NCBI RefSeq assembly: GCF_963975745.1
Contig: NZ_CAXBIB010000007.1
Coordinates: forward strand, 1-64,000
Reading direction: 5' to 3'
Length of the DNA stretch: 64,000 nt
Source: Parvibaculum sp963975745
GTDB taxonomy: Bacteria > Pseudomonadota > Alphaproteobacteria > Parvibaculales > Parvibaculaceae
The notes beneath the pieces are model-generated. The model was not told where the DNA came from. It saw only the letters and a list, made by a program, of their open reading frames with translations, and ran no database searches. This document shows, in pieces, positions 55,373-64,000 of this stretch. Position 1 is the first letter of the stretch, and every line of letters starts with the position of its first letter. Position numbers and translations under genes: made by a program.

Positions 55373-57358
55373 TCACGGCCCGGTTAAAAATCGAGCGACC
55401 GCGACGCCGCCAACCTCGAGGACCGCGCCCCCGAGCCGGAACTCCCTATCGGTCAAATAAGGCGAGATGTCGACCGGCCCCGGCCCGTAGTTGAAGATGA
55501 ATTGGAAGGGACCGCGCCGCCGCGTCCTGAGGCCAGCCGGCAGCGCGGCGACGGCAAGACCTGCCTCCTGCGCCAGCCGTTCGACCACCTGTTGCAGCAG
55601 GCCGGCATCGGGCGCGCCGGCCAGGTAGTGCGCGCGGCCACTCCGCGTCCATGCCGGATGCCCGTCCGCCGTCTCGGCGAGGACTTCCGTGCCCGGCGCC
55701 GTGACGACGAATTCGCGCCAGCGGTCGAAACTGAAGCTCTCATTGCCGATTCGCACCGGAACAGCCGAGCCGGGCCGGAAGCTCTCGACCCGTGTCACCT
55801 TGAGACCGAGCAGATCCTGAAGCGGTCCCGGCGCCAGATTGTCGGGGATGCGGTGCGCGGCGGTTCGGCTGCCCGTACGCGGTGCGATCAGCAAGTGCCC
55901 CCGGCAATTGGCAAGCGATGCGGCCAGCACATCCGGCACATGCGGCATCGGCGGCACCAGCACCAGCGCGTAGGACGCAAGATCGGCATGCGGACCGACC
56001 ACATCGATGTCGAGGCCCAGACGCCGCAGCGCGCGGTACATCGCAAAGGCCTGCTCGATATAGGTGAAGTTGCGGCCCTGGGGCTGCACGCGCAGGAACC
56101 ATGCCGCTTCGTAGGAGAAGACCAGCGCGACCTTTGCCGGCGCGGGCGCCCCGAGCGGGCCCAGCGCAGCGAGATCGGCCGCCAGCTGCTCGACCTCGTG
56201 AAGCGCGCGGTCGGGCGTGTCGTCCGGCAGATTGAGGCCGGCATGAAACTGCTCCTGCGCAAAGGGCGCCTGCCGCCAGCGGAAATAGGAGATCGTTTCG
56301 GCGCCATGGGCAAAGCCTTCGAGGCCCCAGAGGCGGACGAGACCGGGCGCGGCATCGGTATTGTATTGCGCCCAGTTGACCGGCCCCGGCTGCTGCTCCA
56401 TCACCCAGAAGCGCCCACGCCCCGCGCCGCGATAGAGATCGTGATGAAAACCCTGCAGATCGGGATCGCCGGTGCGCGCAAAGGCCGCCTTGTGCGACGC
56501 TTCGCCCGGAAAGACGTCGAGACTGCCCAGCGGATAGGAATCCCAGGTCGCAATGTCGAGATCCTTCATCACCTCGTAGTGATCGAAATCGAGAAAGAAG
56601 GTCATGAAATTGTGCAGGATGTCGCGTCCCGGCGAGAGCGCCCGGATGATCGCCGTCTGCACACGATTGAAGGCCGCGACCTGGTCCGATGCATAGCGAT
56701 GGAAATCGACGCGATGTGCCGGATTGGTTTCGGTGACGGCGCCTGCCGGCAGATCGATCTCGGCAAAGTCGCGATATTCCATGCTCCAGAAGACATTGCC
56801 CCAGGCTTCGTTGAGCGCGTGGATGTCGCCATAGCGCTCCTTCAGCCAGTGGCGAAAGCCGATCAGCGCTTCATGCGACCAGGAAAGCACCGTGTCATGG
56901 CAGCCATATTCATTGTCGGTTTGCCAGGCGACGATACCGGGATGCCGACCGAAGCGTTCGGCAAGCGCGGTCACGATCCGGGCGCATTCGTGGCGGTACC
57001 CCGCATGTGAAAAGCAGTAATGCCGGCGCGAGGCGAAACCGCGCGCGCGGCCGCGGGCGTCGACCGGCAGCATGTCGGGCATCTGGTCGACCAGCCATTT
57101 CGGCGGCGTCGCGGTCGGCGTGCCGAGCACCACTTCGAGCCCCGCCGCATGCAGCGTATCGAGGGCACGGCCCAGCCAGTCGAAGTCGAGATGGCCGGGC
57201 CTGGGTTCGAGCCGCGACCAGGCGAATTCACCGATCCGCACGCGCGTGATGCCCGCCGCGCGCATCCGCCGTGCATCGTCGGCCCACATCGCCTCCGGCC
57301 AGTGCTCGGGGTAGTAGCAGACACCGATCGTGACGTCGGTGGCGCGTGGTTCGGCCAT
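55373..57358 (-). CDS. Beta-galactosidase, glycoside hydrolase family 42
   Basis: A 661-residue GH42 enzyme. The N-terminal TIM barrel opens with GVCYYPEHWP; the acid/base Glu150 lies in AWQTDNEYGCHD and the nucleophile Glu321 in FWVMEQQPGPVNW. A trimerisation domain (about residues 390-590) and a small C-terminal beta domain complete the usual layout. No signal peptide, so it should act on imported beta-galactosides in the cytoplasm. A G-rich ribosome site precedes ATG 57358. It diverges by 75 bases from a GH4 gene, and galK and galT lie further right. Confidence 0.9.
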   Translation of the reverse strand: MAEPRATDVTIGVCYYPEHWPEAMWADDARRMRAAGITRVRIGEFAWSRLEPRPGHLDFDWLGRALDTLHAAGLEVVLGTPTATPPKWLVDQMPDMLPVDARGRARGFASRRHYCFSHAGYRHECARIVTALAERFGRHPGIVAWQTDNEYGCHDTVLSWSHEALIGFRHWLKERYGDIHALNEAWGNVFWSMEYRDFAEIDLPAGAVTETNPAHRVDFHRYASDQVAAFNRVQTAIIRALSPGRDILHNFMTFFLDFDHYEVMKDLDIATWDSYPLGSLDVFPGEASHKAAFARTGDPDLQGFHHDLYRGAGRGRFWVMEQQPGPVNWAQYNTDAAPGLVRLWGLEGFAHGAETISYFRWRQAPFAQEQFHAGLNLPDDTPDRALHEVEQLAADLAALGPLGAPAPAKVALVFSYEAAWFLRVQPQGRNFTYIEQAFAMYRALRRLGLDIDVVGPHADLASYALVLVPPMPHVPDVLAASLANCRGHLLIAPRTGSRTAAHRIPDNLAPGPLQDLLGLKVTRVESFRPGSAVPVRIGNESFSFDRWREFVVTAPGTEVLAETADGHPAWTRSGRAHYLAGAPDAGLLQQVVERLAQEAGLAVAALPAGLRTRRRGPFQFIFNYGPGPVDISPYLTDREFRLGGAVLEVGGVAVARFLTGP

Positions 57359-57433
57359 GGATTCCCCCCCCGGTTTTCTCTAACTTGCCGGAAACGGCGG
57401 CAGGACCGCAAGGCGGCACGGGAAGGACGACGG

Positions 57434-58747
57434 ATGACCAGAGTTTGCATGATCGGCGCGGGCAGCACGGTCTTCATGAAGAATCTGGTCGGCGACATCC
57501 TGTTGAACGATGTTTTCGCCGATTGCGAGATCGCGCTTCACGACATCGACGAGGCCCGCCTGAAGACTTCGGCGATCGTTGCGGCCAAGATCGCCGACAG
57601 CCTCTCGGTCTCCCCCACGATCACTGCAACGACCGACCGGCGCGAGGCGTTGAAGGATGCCGATTTCGTCATCGTGATGATCCAGGTCGCCGGCTACAAG
57701 CCCGGCACCGTCACCGACTTCGAAATTCCGAAGAGATACGGCCTTCGGCAGACCATTGCCGACACGCTGGGTGTCGGCGGCATCATGCGCGGGCTGCGCA
57801 CTGTGCCGGTGCTGCTCGAGATCGCAAACGATATGCGCGAACTCTGCCCAAAGGCGTTGATGCTGCAATATGTCAATCCGATGGCAATCAATTGCTGGGC
57901 GCTGAACCGCATGGCGCCCGACATCCGACATGTCGGCCTCTGCCACTCGGTCCAGGGCACCGCCTGGGAACTCTCGAAGGATCTCGGTGTCGACTACAAG
58001 TCGCTGCGCTACCAATGCGCCGGCATCAACCACATGGCTTTCTACACGCGGTTCGAACACGAGCGGCCCGATGGCACGCGCGAGGACCTCTATCCGCGAT
58101 TGAAGGAAATTGCCGCCTCGGATGCCGAACCCGAATGGAACAAGGTACGATACGAGGTGCTGCGTCGAACCGGCTATTTCGTCACCGAATCGAGCGAGCA
58201 TTTTGCCGAATATGTGCCCTGGTTCATCAAGCGCGACCGGCCGGAGCTGATCGAGAAATTCAATATACCTCTCGACGAATATATCCGCCGCTGCGAGGAA
58301 CAGATTTCGGCATGGGATGCCCAGGAGCGCGATCTTGTCTCGGCCAACCGCCTGGAGGTCAAGTTCTCGGGCGAATATGGTGCCAAGATCATGCGTGCCG
58401 TCGTTTCGGGCAAGCCGGCCGTCATCAACGGCAATGTCGCCAATCACGGCCTGATCGATAACCTGCCGGCTGGCGCCTGCGTCGAGGTGCCGTGCCGCAT
58501 CGATGCGAACGGGGTGACACCAACGAACGTGGGCACGCTGCCGCCGCATCTGGCCGCATTGATGCAGACCAACATCAATGTGCAGGCGCTGACGCTGGAG
58601 GCGCTGGCAACCGGCAAACGGGAGCATATCTACCACGCTGCCATGCTGGACCCCCATACCGCCGCCGAATTGTCGCTCGACCAGATCTGGAATCTCGTCG
58701 ACGACCTGATCGAGGCGCATGGGGACTGGCTGCCGCGCTTCCGCTGA
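57434..58747 (+). CDS. NAD/Mn-dependent glycosidase, family GH4 (alpha-galactosidase type)
   Basis: A 437-residue GH4 enzyme. The NAD-binding Rossmann motif is VCMIGAGSTVF, the Mn ligands are the Cys and His of LCHSVQGT and GINHMAFYTRF, and IADTLGVGGIMRGLRTVPV is typical of the alpha-galactosidase (MelA) branch. The enzyme works by hydride abstraction at C3 rather than by retaining acid catalysis. GGAAGGACGA precedes ATG 57434. Beside GH42 and the gal genes, it most likely frees galactose from alpha-galactosides; alpha-glucosidase or glucuronidase activity is the alternative. Confidence 0.87.
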   Translation: MTRVCMIGAGSTVFMKNLVGDILLNDVFADCEIALHDIDEARLKTSAIVAAKIADSLSVSPTITATTDRREALKDADFVIVMIQVAGYKPGTVTDFEIPKRYGLRQTIADTLGVGGIMRGLRTVPVLLEIANDMRELCPKALMLQYVNPMAINCWALNRMAPDIRHVGLCHSVQGTAWELSKDLGVDYKSLRYQCAGINHMAFYTRFEHERPDGTREDLYPRLKEIAASDAEPEWNKVRYEVLRRTGYFVTESSEHFAEYVPWFIKRDRPELIEKFNIPLDEYIRRCEEQISAWDAQERDLVSANRLEVKFSGEYGAKIMRAVVSGKPAVINGNVANHGLIDNLPAGACVEVPCRIDANGVTPTNVGTLPPHLAALMQTNINVQALTLEALATGKREHIYHAAMLDPHTAAELSLDQIWNLVDDLIEAHGDWLPRFR

Positions 58748-58872
58748 CGCCCCCCCCGAAAAAGACAGCCATCTACCGATTTTTGTGTCATTTGGGCGAC
58801 GCAAATATAAAATCCCGACGCGGTTGGCGGCGGGGGCAGAAGCCGATTCGCACGGCGAAGGGGGAAATCGAC

Positions 58873-60567
58873 ATGGAATTCGCACTGTCCAGAACCTGGC
58901 AATGGAAAACGCTGCTGATCTGGACAGGATTATCCGCCCTGCTCTTCGCCTCCTGGTGGCCGATCGACATCACGCGCGCGTTCTGGGATGCCTTCGACCT
59001 ATGGGTCTTCCGGGCGGCAAACGCGACCGTCGCCTGGGAGCCGATGGCGATCATCTGGGCGCTGTCGGGCGACCGGCGCTTCGACTATTTCTCGGCGCTG
59101 ATCATTTTCGGTATCTATCTTGCCTATATTTCGCGCGGCGATCTGGCGCGGTTCCGCGACGGTGTGGCCTTCGGCATCATGACAGCCGTGGTCCTGCTGG
59201 TGGTGATCGTTCTGCAACGCGAGATCATCGCCTTTCCGCGTCTCTCGCCCTCGCTGGCGCTCGACAGCTATCACTCGATCCAGACCCTTGTCCCCTGGTC
59301 GCTCGCCAAAGAAGGGTCGAACTCGAGCTTCCCCGGTGACCATGCGACCGTTACGATGATCATTGCCGTGTTGTGGTGGGTGGGATTCAACTGGCGTCTC
59401 GGCCTGCTGGGATTCGTTCTGGGTTTCCTCTTTGCCATGCCACGCATCGCGGCCGGCGCACACTGGGCCACCGATGTGGTCATCGGCGGCGGGTTCGTGA
59501 CGCTGCTGACAATCGGCCTGGTGCGGGGCACGCCCTTCGGTTGGTGGATATATGGCTTTGCGGTGCGTCAGACCGAGGCCGCACTTGCCCTCTGGATCGG
59601 CACTGTCGACAAGCTGAACGTCGCCCATCACGACAACGTCAATCCGACGCGACAGGTTCTGCGCGGCATGTGCATCGGCGCCGCCGATCTGGTGCCGGGC
59701 GTCAGCGGCGGCACGATGGCGTTGATCCTTGGCGTCTACAAGCGATTGATTGCAGCCATCGCACATGTCGACATGGCGTTTCTGCGCCAGCTGGGACAGC
59801 GGGAAATCATGGCGGCGCTGAGACGGATCGACTTTCTGTTTCTGCTACCGCTGGGGATCGGCGCCGTTCTCGCCATTGTCATTTTCACCCGCATCGTGCC
59901 GCTCTCGGTACTGGTCACTGAATTTCCCGAAGCCACCTTCGGCTTCTTTTTCGGCCTGATCGCGGCTTCGGTGGTCGGCCTTGTCTCGCATGTCGACAAT
60001 GGCAGCCGGCTGCACTGGATCTGGCTCGTTCTCGGCGCCGCGTTCGGCCTCGCCGTATCGATTCTCGTGCCGGTCCGCACACCCGACGATATCTGGTTCA
60101 TTTTCCTCTGCGGCATGATCGCCATCGCCGCCATGCTTGTTCCTGGTATTTCAGGATCATTCGTACTTCTGATCCTCGGGAAATATACCGATACGATCGA
60201 TGCATTGGGGCGGCTCGATTTTTCGTTCCTCGTGCCGCTGGCTGCAGGTGTCATTGCAGGAGCGCTCGCATTCTCGCGCGCCATCTCCTGGCTGCTGACG
60301 CACTATCAACGCCAGACGATGCTGACGGTGATCGGCATTCTGGCTGGCTCCCTGCTGGCCGTGTGGCCGTTCAAGGAGCGTGAATACGCCCTGATCGACG
60401 AGAAAATGCGCCTGGTCGCATCGCATCCCTACTTTCCCGACCAGTTCGACAGCGGCGTCACCGCTGGCCTGATCGCCATGGTGGCGGGCGCCCTGCTCTT
60501 CCGGCTACTCGACCGTCTGGCGCAGAAATCGGAAGAGGAAGAGGCGGAGCAGCGGCAACAGACGTGA
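58873..60567 (+). CDS. PAP2 phosphatase-DUF368 (PopT-like) fusion
   Basis: A 564-residue polytopic membrane protein. The N-terminal half (about 1-225) is a PAP2 phosphatase with SSFPGDHATV (catalytic His157) and RIAAGAHWATD (Arg191, His197, Asp201). This PGDH variant resembles enzymes that take phosphate from undecaprenyl pyrophosphate. The C-terminal half (about 255-550) is DUF368, with the paired motifs GAADLVPGVSGGTMALILGVY and LVPGISGSFVLLILGKY. DUF368 proteins (PopT) were shown to be undecaprenyl phosphate translocases. A single protein could therefore make periplasmic undecaprenyl phosphate and flip it inward. ATG 58873 follows AAGGGGGAAA. The C-terminus is Glu-rich. Confidence 0.82.
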   Translation: MEFALSRTWQWKTLLIWTGLSALLFASWWPIDITRAFWDAFDLWVFRAANATVAWEPMAIIWALSGDRRFDYFSALIIFGIYLAYISRGDLARFRDGVAFGIMTAVVLLVVIVLQREIIAFPRLSPSLALDSYHSIQTLVPWSLAKEGSNSSFPGDHATVTMIIAVLWWVGFNWRLGLLGFVLGFLFAMPRIAAGAHWATDVVIGGGFVTLLTIGLVRGTPFGWWIYGFAVRQTEAALALWIGTVDKLNVAHHDNVNPTRQVLRGMCIGAADLVPGVSGGTMALILGVYKRLIAAIAHVDMAFLRQLGQREIMAALRRIDFLFLLPLGIGAVLAIVIFTRIVPLSVLVTEFPEATFGFFFGLIAASVVGLVSHVDNGSRLHWIWLVLGAAFGLAVSILVPVRTPDDIWFIFLCGMIAIAAMLVPGISGSFVLLILGKYTDTIDALGRLDFSFLVPLAAGVIAGALAFSRAISWLLTHYQRQTMLTVIGILAGSLLAVWPFKEREYALIDEKMRLVASHPYFPDQFDSGVTAGLIAMVAGALLFRLLDRLAQKSEEEEAEQRQQT

Positions 60568-60598
60568 GTCAACCAAAAAACCCGACGTTTAGATTAGC

Positions 60599-60613
60599 TT
60601 AAGAAGACCTTAA
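60599..60613. promoter_or_regulatory. CtrA-like box before the MHYT kinase
   Basis: TTAA-GAAGACC-TTAA matches the CtrA core consensus, 27-41 bases before the start codon at 60640. A repressor-like position is possible. Confidence 0.4.
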
Positions 60614-60639
60614 TCGGCGGCATGCTTCAATGCAGGAGC

Positions 60640-62220
60640 ATGTTAACAATCTATAATTGCATCATCATTGAGCACGACCCGAGCCTCGTTGCTCTGGCGG
60701 TCTTCGTCTGTCTGTTCGCCAGCTATACGGCCCTCAGACTGCTTGTCCATGCCGGCGAAACCGGATCCCAGGGCCGCACGCCCTGGGTACTTGCCGGCGG
60801 CGTCGTTGCGGGCAGCGGCATCTGGGCAACCCATTTCATTGCGATGCTGGCCTTTCGCCACGGCGAGCCTGTCGGTTACGCGCCGGGCCTTACGATCGCC
60901 TCCCTGTTCATTGCATTGGCATTGACGACCCTCGGCTTTTTCATCGCTGCCCGCATGAGACCGGCGGGTATCGGCGGCGCCATCGCAGGCCTGTCGATAG
61001 GAGCAATGCACTATGTCGGCATGGCCGCTGTCAGCCTGCAAGGCCATCTCGTCTGGGACCGCGCGCTTGTCGCCGCTTCGGTCCTTCTTGGTGTGAGTCT
61101 GACCGCGGCAGCACTACAAACGACATTCTCGAAGCCCGGGCTCGTGGGACGCCTTGCCGGCGCCGGTCTTCTGGCGCTCGCGATCTGTGCCCTTCATTTC
61201 ACCGGCATGGCAGCTGTCTCGATCGTGCCCGACCCTGGTATCGCGCTAATCGAAAACACTGTGAATCCACATTCGCTGGCAATTCCGATTGCGGCAATCA
61301 CGGTATTGATTGTCGCGCTGGCCTTTGCCGGATCGGCTGTCGACAGCCACCTCGCCGACCGCGCGGTAAAGGAGGCCGAAAAGCTTCGCATCTATGTGGC
61401 AGAACTTGAGGACACCAAGCGCAAACTCGAAATCACATCCAGGGATCTGCTGGTAGCGCTGGGCGCAGCTGCCTCGGCCGATCAGGCCAAGTCCCAGTTC
61501 CTGGCGACGATGAGTCATGAACTACGAACGCCGCTCAACGCGATACTCGGATTTTCGGAGATCATGGCAGCGGAGACTTTCGGGCCGCTCGGCAGCGCAC
61601 GCTACAAGGATTATGCCGACGACATCCTCAAAAGCGGCAAGCACCTGCTTTCGCTGATCAACGATGTTCTCGACTTCACCCGTGTCGACGCTGGCGCATT
61701 GCAGCTCAACGAGGAGACTGTCGATATTGCCGATGCCATCGGCGATACCGTGCGCATGATCGAGGCCCAGGCCAAAGCCGGCGGTGTTAGGTTGCATGTC
61801 GGGACGGCCGGAGCGCTGCCGCACATCCGTGCCGACCACCGGCGTGTCCGGCAGGTTCTGTTGAACCTGCTGTCGAACGCCGTCAAGTTCACGCCGCCCG
61901 GCGGGCAAGTGCGCGTTACCAGCGCTGTTGAAGACGGAGCGCTTGTCATCCGCGTCAGTGATACCGGCATCGGCATCGCGGCCGAAGACATCCCGACGGC
62001 ACTCGAGCGGTTCGGCCAGATCGACTCCGATCTCGCCCGCAAATACGAAGGCACAGGCCTCGGACTTCCCTTGACAAAATGCCTGATGGAATATCACGAC
62101 GGTTCGCTGGAAATCGATAGCACAAAGGGGCGTGGCACGACGGTCAGTATCCTCTTCCCGGCCGGGCGCGTGCTGGCGGGGCCGCCGGCACGCCTTCAGC
62201 AAGTGCGCAGCCTTTCCTGA
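60640..62220 (+). CDS. MHYT-domain sensor histidine kinase
   Basis: A 526-residue membrane kinase. Seven transmembrane segments (about residues 12-225) form an MHYT sensor; the repeated metal-binding motifs are IWATHFIAM, GAMHYVGM and CALHFTGM. The family is thought to sense O2, CO or NO through copper. HisKA (about 270-350) has the H-box FLATMSHELRTPLN with His293, followed by HATPase_c (LLNLLSNAVKFTPP, DTGIGIA, GTGLGLPL). There is no receiver domain. I start at ATG 60640 since homologues begin with MxxxYNC; ATG 60622 is possible, and the AGGAG lies unusually close to 60640. A cognate regulator is not adjacent. Confidence 0.87.
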   Translation: MLTIYNCIIIEHDPSLVALAVFVCLFASYTALRLLVHAGETGSQGRTPWVLAGGVVAGSGIWATHFIAMLAFRHGEPVGYAPGLTIASLFIALALTTLGFFIAARMRPAGIGGAIAGLSIGAMHYVGMAAVSLQGHLVWDRALVAASVLLGVSLTAAALQTTFSKPGLVGRLAGAGLLALAICALHFTGMAAVSIVPDPGIALIENTVNPHSLAIPIAAITVLIVALAFAGSAVDSHLADRAVKEAEKLRIYVAELEDTKRKLEITSRDLLVALGAAASADQAKSQFLATMSHELRTPLNAILGFSEIMAAETFGPLGSARYKDYADDILKSGKHLLSLINDVLDFTRVDAGALQLNEETVDIADAIGDTVRMIEAQAKAGGVRLHVGTAGALPHIRADHRRVRQVLLNLLSNAVKFTPPGGQVRVTSAVEDGALVIRVSDTGIGIAAEDIPTALERFGQIDSDLARKYEGTGLGLPLTKCLMEYHDGSLEIDSTKGRGTTVSILFPAGRVLAGPPARLQQVRSLS

Positions 62221-62238
62221 CCATGAAACAGCCAGCCT

Positions 62239-63288
62239 TCAAAGCGGCACGCGCCATGCGCCGGGATTGTCCACGGCAACGCGCGACCACCATTCGGGTG
62301 AATCGCCAGCCAGCAGGGCAACGATACAACCGCCAAATCCCGCACCGGTCAGACGCGCGCCAACCGCACCAGCATCGCGCGCGCTCTCGACGAGACGGTC
62401 GAGCGCCGGCGTCGAGACCTCGAAGTCCTGCGCCAGAGAAGCATGACTTTCATTCATCAGCCGGCCGAAACCGGTGATGTCCGCTGCCTGAAGCGCCGTG
62501 GCTGCGGCGAGCACCCGCGCGTTCTCGGTCACGACATGGCAGGCATATTTCAACATTGTGTCATCGGACAGGGAAGCAATCCGGGAAGCATCGGCATCGC
62601 GCAAGGCTGTCACGCCGAGACGACGCGCCGCCTCGACCGTCGCAGCACGTCGCGCATTATAGGCGCCGTCAGCTAGGCGGCGCGGTTCGCCACAATGAAC
62701 GATCTCAAAATGAAATCCAGGCGGCACCGGAACGAGCTGGCCTGTGCTCGTTCGGCAGTCGAGGAGCAGTGCCTGACCGGACCGGCCCATGGCGCTCGCC
62801 ATCTGGTCGAGAATGCCGCATTGAACACCGCAATAGTTATTCTCGCCAGCCTGTGCGAGGTGTGCAATCCGGCTGTCGGAAACCGCCTGTCCGGTGAGAG
62901 ACAGCATCGCCCGCAGCGTGGCGACCTCAAGCGCGGCCGACGATGAAAGTCCGGCCCCTGACGGCACGGACGAGCGCACCGTCATCTCGACGGGCGGCAC
63001 CGTGAATCCGGCTTTCACAAGTTCGGCAAGCGGGCCGGCGACATAATCGCTCCAGTTGCCACGCGGCGGGCCAAACGGATCAAAGTCCAGCGTGTCCTCC
63101 ATCTCCTCACTGTGGACGCGAAAGCCATCTGCCGGCGCCAGCGCGACATGCGTTTCGAGCGGCAGCGGCATTGGTAGGCAGAAACCTTCCGCATAGTCGG
63201 TGTGATCGCCGATCAGATTGACCCTTCCCGGAGCCGAGGCCCGGGCAACGGACCCGCGGCCGAACACGCGCATGAATGCATCACTCAT
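62239..63288 (-). CDS. galK: Galactokinase
   Basis: A 349-residue GHMP kinase that phosphorylates galactose at C1. The galactokinase signature GRVNLIGDHTDYAEGF, the ATP-binding loop PSGAGLSSSAALE and the third motif LTGAGFGGC are all intact. The start overlaps the galT stop as ATGA (63285-63288), so the pair is translationally coupled. It would complete lactose/galactoside use with the GH42 and GH4 enzymes. It converges with the MHYT kinase with only 18 bases between stops and no evident terminator. Confidence 0.92.
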   Translation of the reverse strand: MSDAFMRVFGRGSVARASAPGRVNLIGDHTDYAEGFCLPMPLPLETHVALAPADGFRVHSEEMEDTLDFDPFGPPRGNWSDYVAGPLAELVKAGFTVPPVEMTVRSSVPSGAGLSSSAALEVATLRAMLSLTGQAVSDSRIAHLAQAGENNYCGVQCGILDQMASAMGRSGQALLLDCRTSTGQLVPVPPGFHFEIVHCGEPRRLADGAYNARRAATVEAARRLGVTALRDADASRIASLSDDTMLKYACHVVTENARVLAAATALQAADITGFGRLMNESHASLAQDFEVSTPALDRLVESARDAGAVGARLTGAGFGGCIVALLAGDSPEWWSRVAVDNPGAWRVPL

Positions 63289-64000
63289 GCGCCTGTCTCC
63301 GGATCGACCGCCTTCAGACGTGCCGCCGCCTGTTCAGGCAGCACGTCGACCAGAAAGACGCCCGCACCCTGTTCGACACCCGCCAGGAATTTCAGCTTGT
63401 CGTGGTCGCGTCGGAACGGCCGGATCTCGATCGTCATGTGGAAGCTTTGTTCGAATCCGCGCGGCGCCGCCTGCACAGTCAGAATGTAGGGCATGGGGCG
63501 ACTGAAAAGTCCATCAAGCCGCCGAATGGCCCTGCGCAACAACCGCGCCAGTGCCTCCGTTTCGACCGGAGAAAGCGCATCCGGACCGGCGACCCGACGG
63601 CGCGGTGCAAGCCAGGTCTCGAAGGGATACATGGCGAAGGGCGGCACGAACGAGACGGCGGCGTCCTCGGTGTCGATCGCCAATTCGTGCGGCGCCGCAT
63701 CGATGAGGCGGGCAACAATCGGGCTCTCCTGTTGTGCCTTGGCCGCGCGCAACACACGCTGCGGCACGAAGGGGAAGGCGTATATCTGTCCATGCGGATG
63801 ATGCAGCGTGACACCGATCTCCTCGCCCCGGTTTTCGAAGGGAAGCACGCAAGAAAGCCCTGCCTCGTCACGCAGCGCCTTGATCCGCGCGCCCCAGACC
63901 TCGATCAGCAGCGCCAGCCGGTCGACCGGAAGCGTGCCGAGTCCACCTGCATGATCGGCAGAGAAGACCACTACCTCGCACCGTCCTTCGGCCGGGGCAG
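63285..64000 (-). CDS. galT: Galactose-1-phosphate uridylyltransferase (N-terminus beyond the window)
   Basis: The C-terminal part of GalT is present; the reading frame stays open to base 64000 with APAEGRCEVVVFSADH, which matches the family upstream of the internal GTG at 63971, so the gene is cut by the window edge rather than starting there. The active-site HPH motif appears in LHHPHGQIYAFPF (nucleophilic His). It exchanges UMP between UDP-glucose and galactose-1-phosphate in the Leloir pathway. It overlaps galK by four bases. Confidence 0.9.
   Translation of the reverse strand, partial: APAEGRCEVVVFSADHAGGLGTLPVDRLALLIEVWGARIKALRDEAGLSCVLPFENRGEEIGVTLHHPHGQIYAFPFVPQRVLRAAKAQQESPIVARLIDAAPHELAIDTEDAAVSFVPPFAMYPFETWLAPRRRVAGPDALSPVETEALARLLRRAIRRLDGLFSRPMPYILTVQAAPRGFEQSFHMTIEIRPFRRDHDKLKFLAGVEQGAGVFLVDVLPEQAAARLKAVDPETGA

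Overview
The window is high-GC, densely packed bacterial chromosome. Several traits point to an alphaproteobacterium, most likely in the Hyphomicrobiales/Parvibaculales range: MHYT-type and hybrid histidine kinases with a stand-alone Hpt protein, CtrA-like TTAA-N7-TTAA boxes, an Anbu proteasome-like operon, a CYP153-like P450 beside a Rieske oxygenase, an AlgI-type acyltransferase with SGNH partners, and GltB/GltD of the bacterial NADPH type. The genus is an inference; there is no rRNA or tRNA to anchor it. I see no CRISPR array, insertion sequence, prophage or integrase.

Layout. 1-4.6 kb: a hairpin-rich leader, a HisN-like phosphatase, a lysophospholipase/SCP-2 pair, an orphan acyl-CoA carboxyltransferase and a histidine-rich exported protein. 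4.7-9.4 kb: a complete leftward livKHMGF-type ABC importer. 9.5-17.5 kb: a small heat-shock protein with a sigma-32-like promoter, a large Pat-type CoA ligase/acetyltransferase, a hybrid kinase with its convergent Hpt protein, and threonine aldolase. 17.5-25.3 kb: an RNA-structured leader, gltBD and azlCD. 25.3-29.8 kb: a leftward polysaccharide O-acetylation cassette (two SGNH proteins, one MBOAT protein, one small membrane protein). 29.8-32.2 kb: a MoxR/VWA pair.

32.4-42.0 kb is the most unusual part. A regulator built from a catalytically degenerate HSL-family hydrolase, a PAS-like segment and a LuxR helix-turn-helix faces an operon of three envelope or secreted proteins: a DUF4892/OmpA-like protein, a proline-rich exported protein and a 1764-residue protein with polymorphic-toxin-like layout. 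A perfect 16-bp palindrome lies in the shared promoter region. This resembles a one-component receptor controlling a surface system, with the plant gibberellin receptor GID1 as a structural precedent for a dead HSL enzyme used as a receptor.

42-49.9 kb: lipid or xenobiotic oxidation genes (Rieske oxygenase, P450, TetR regulator, sulfatase, FadB/FadJ-type enzyme, limonene-epoxide-hydrolase-like protein). 49.9-55.3 kb: the Anbu operon (ATP-grasp, alpha-E, transglutaminase, proteasome-like hydrolase) preceded by an MltB-type lipoprotein. 55.4-64 kb: galactoside use (GH42, GH4, galK, galT truncated by the window edge), interrupted by a PAP2-DUF368 fusion that may both make and flip undecaprenyl phosphate, and by an MHYT sensor kinase.
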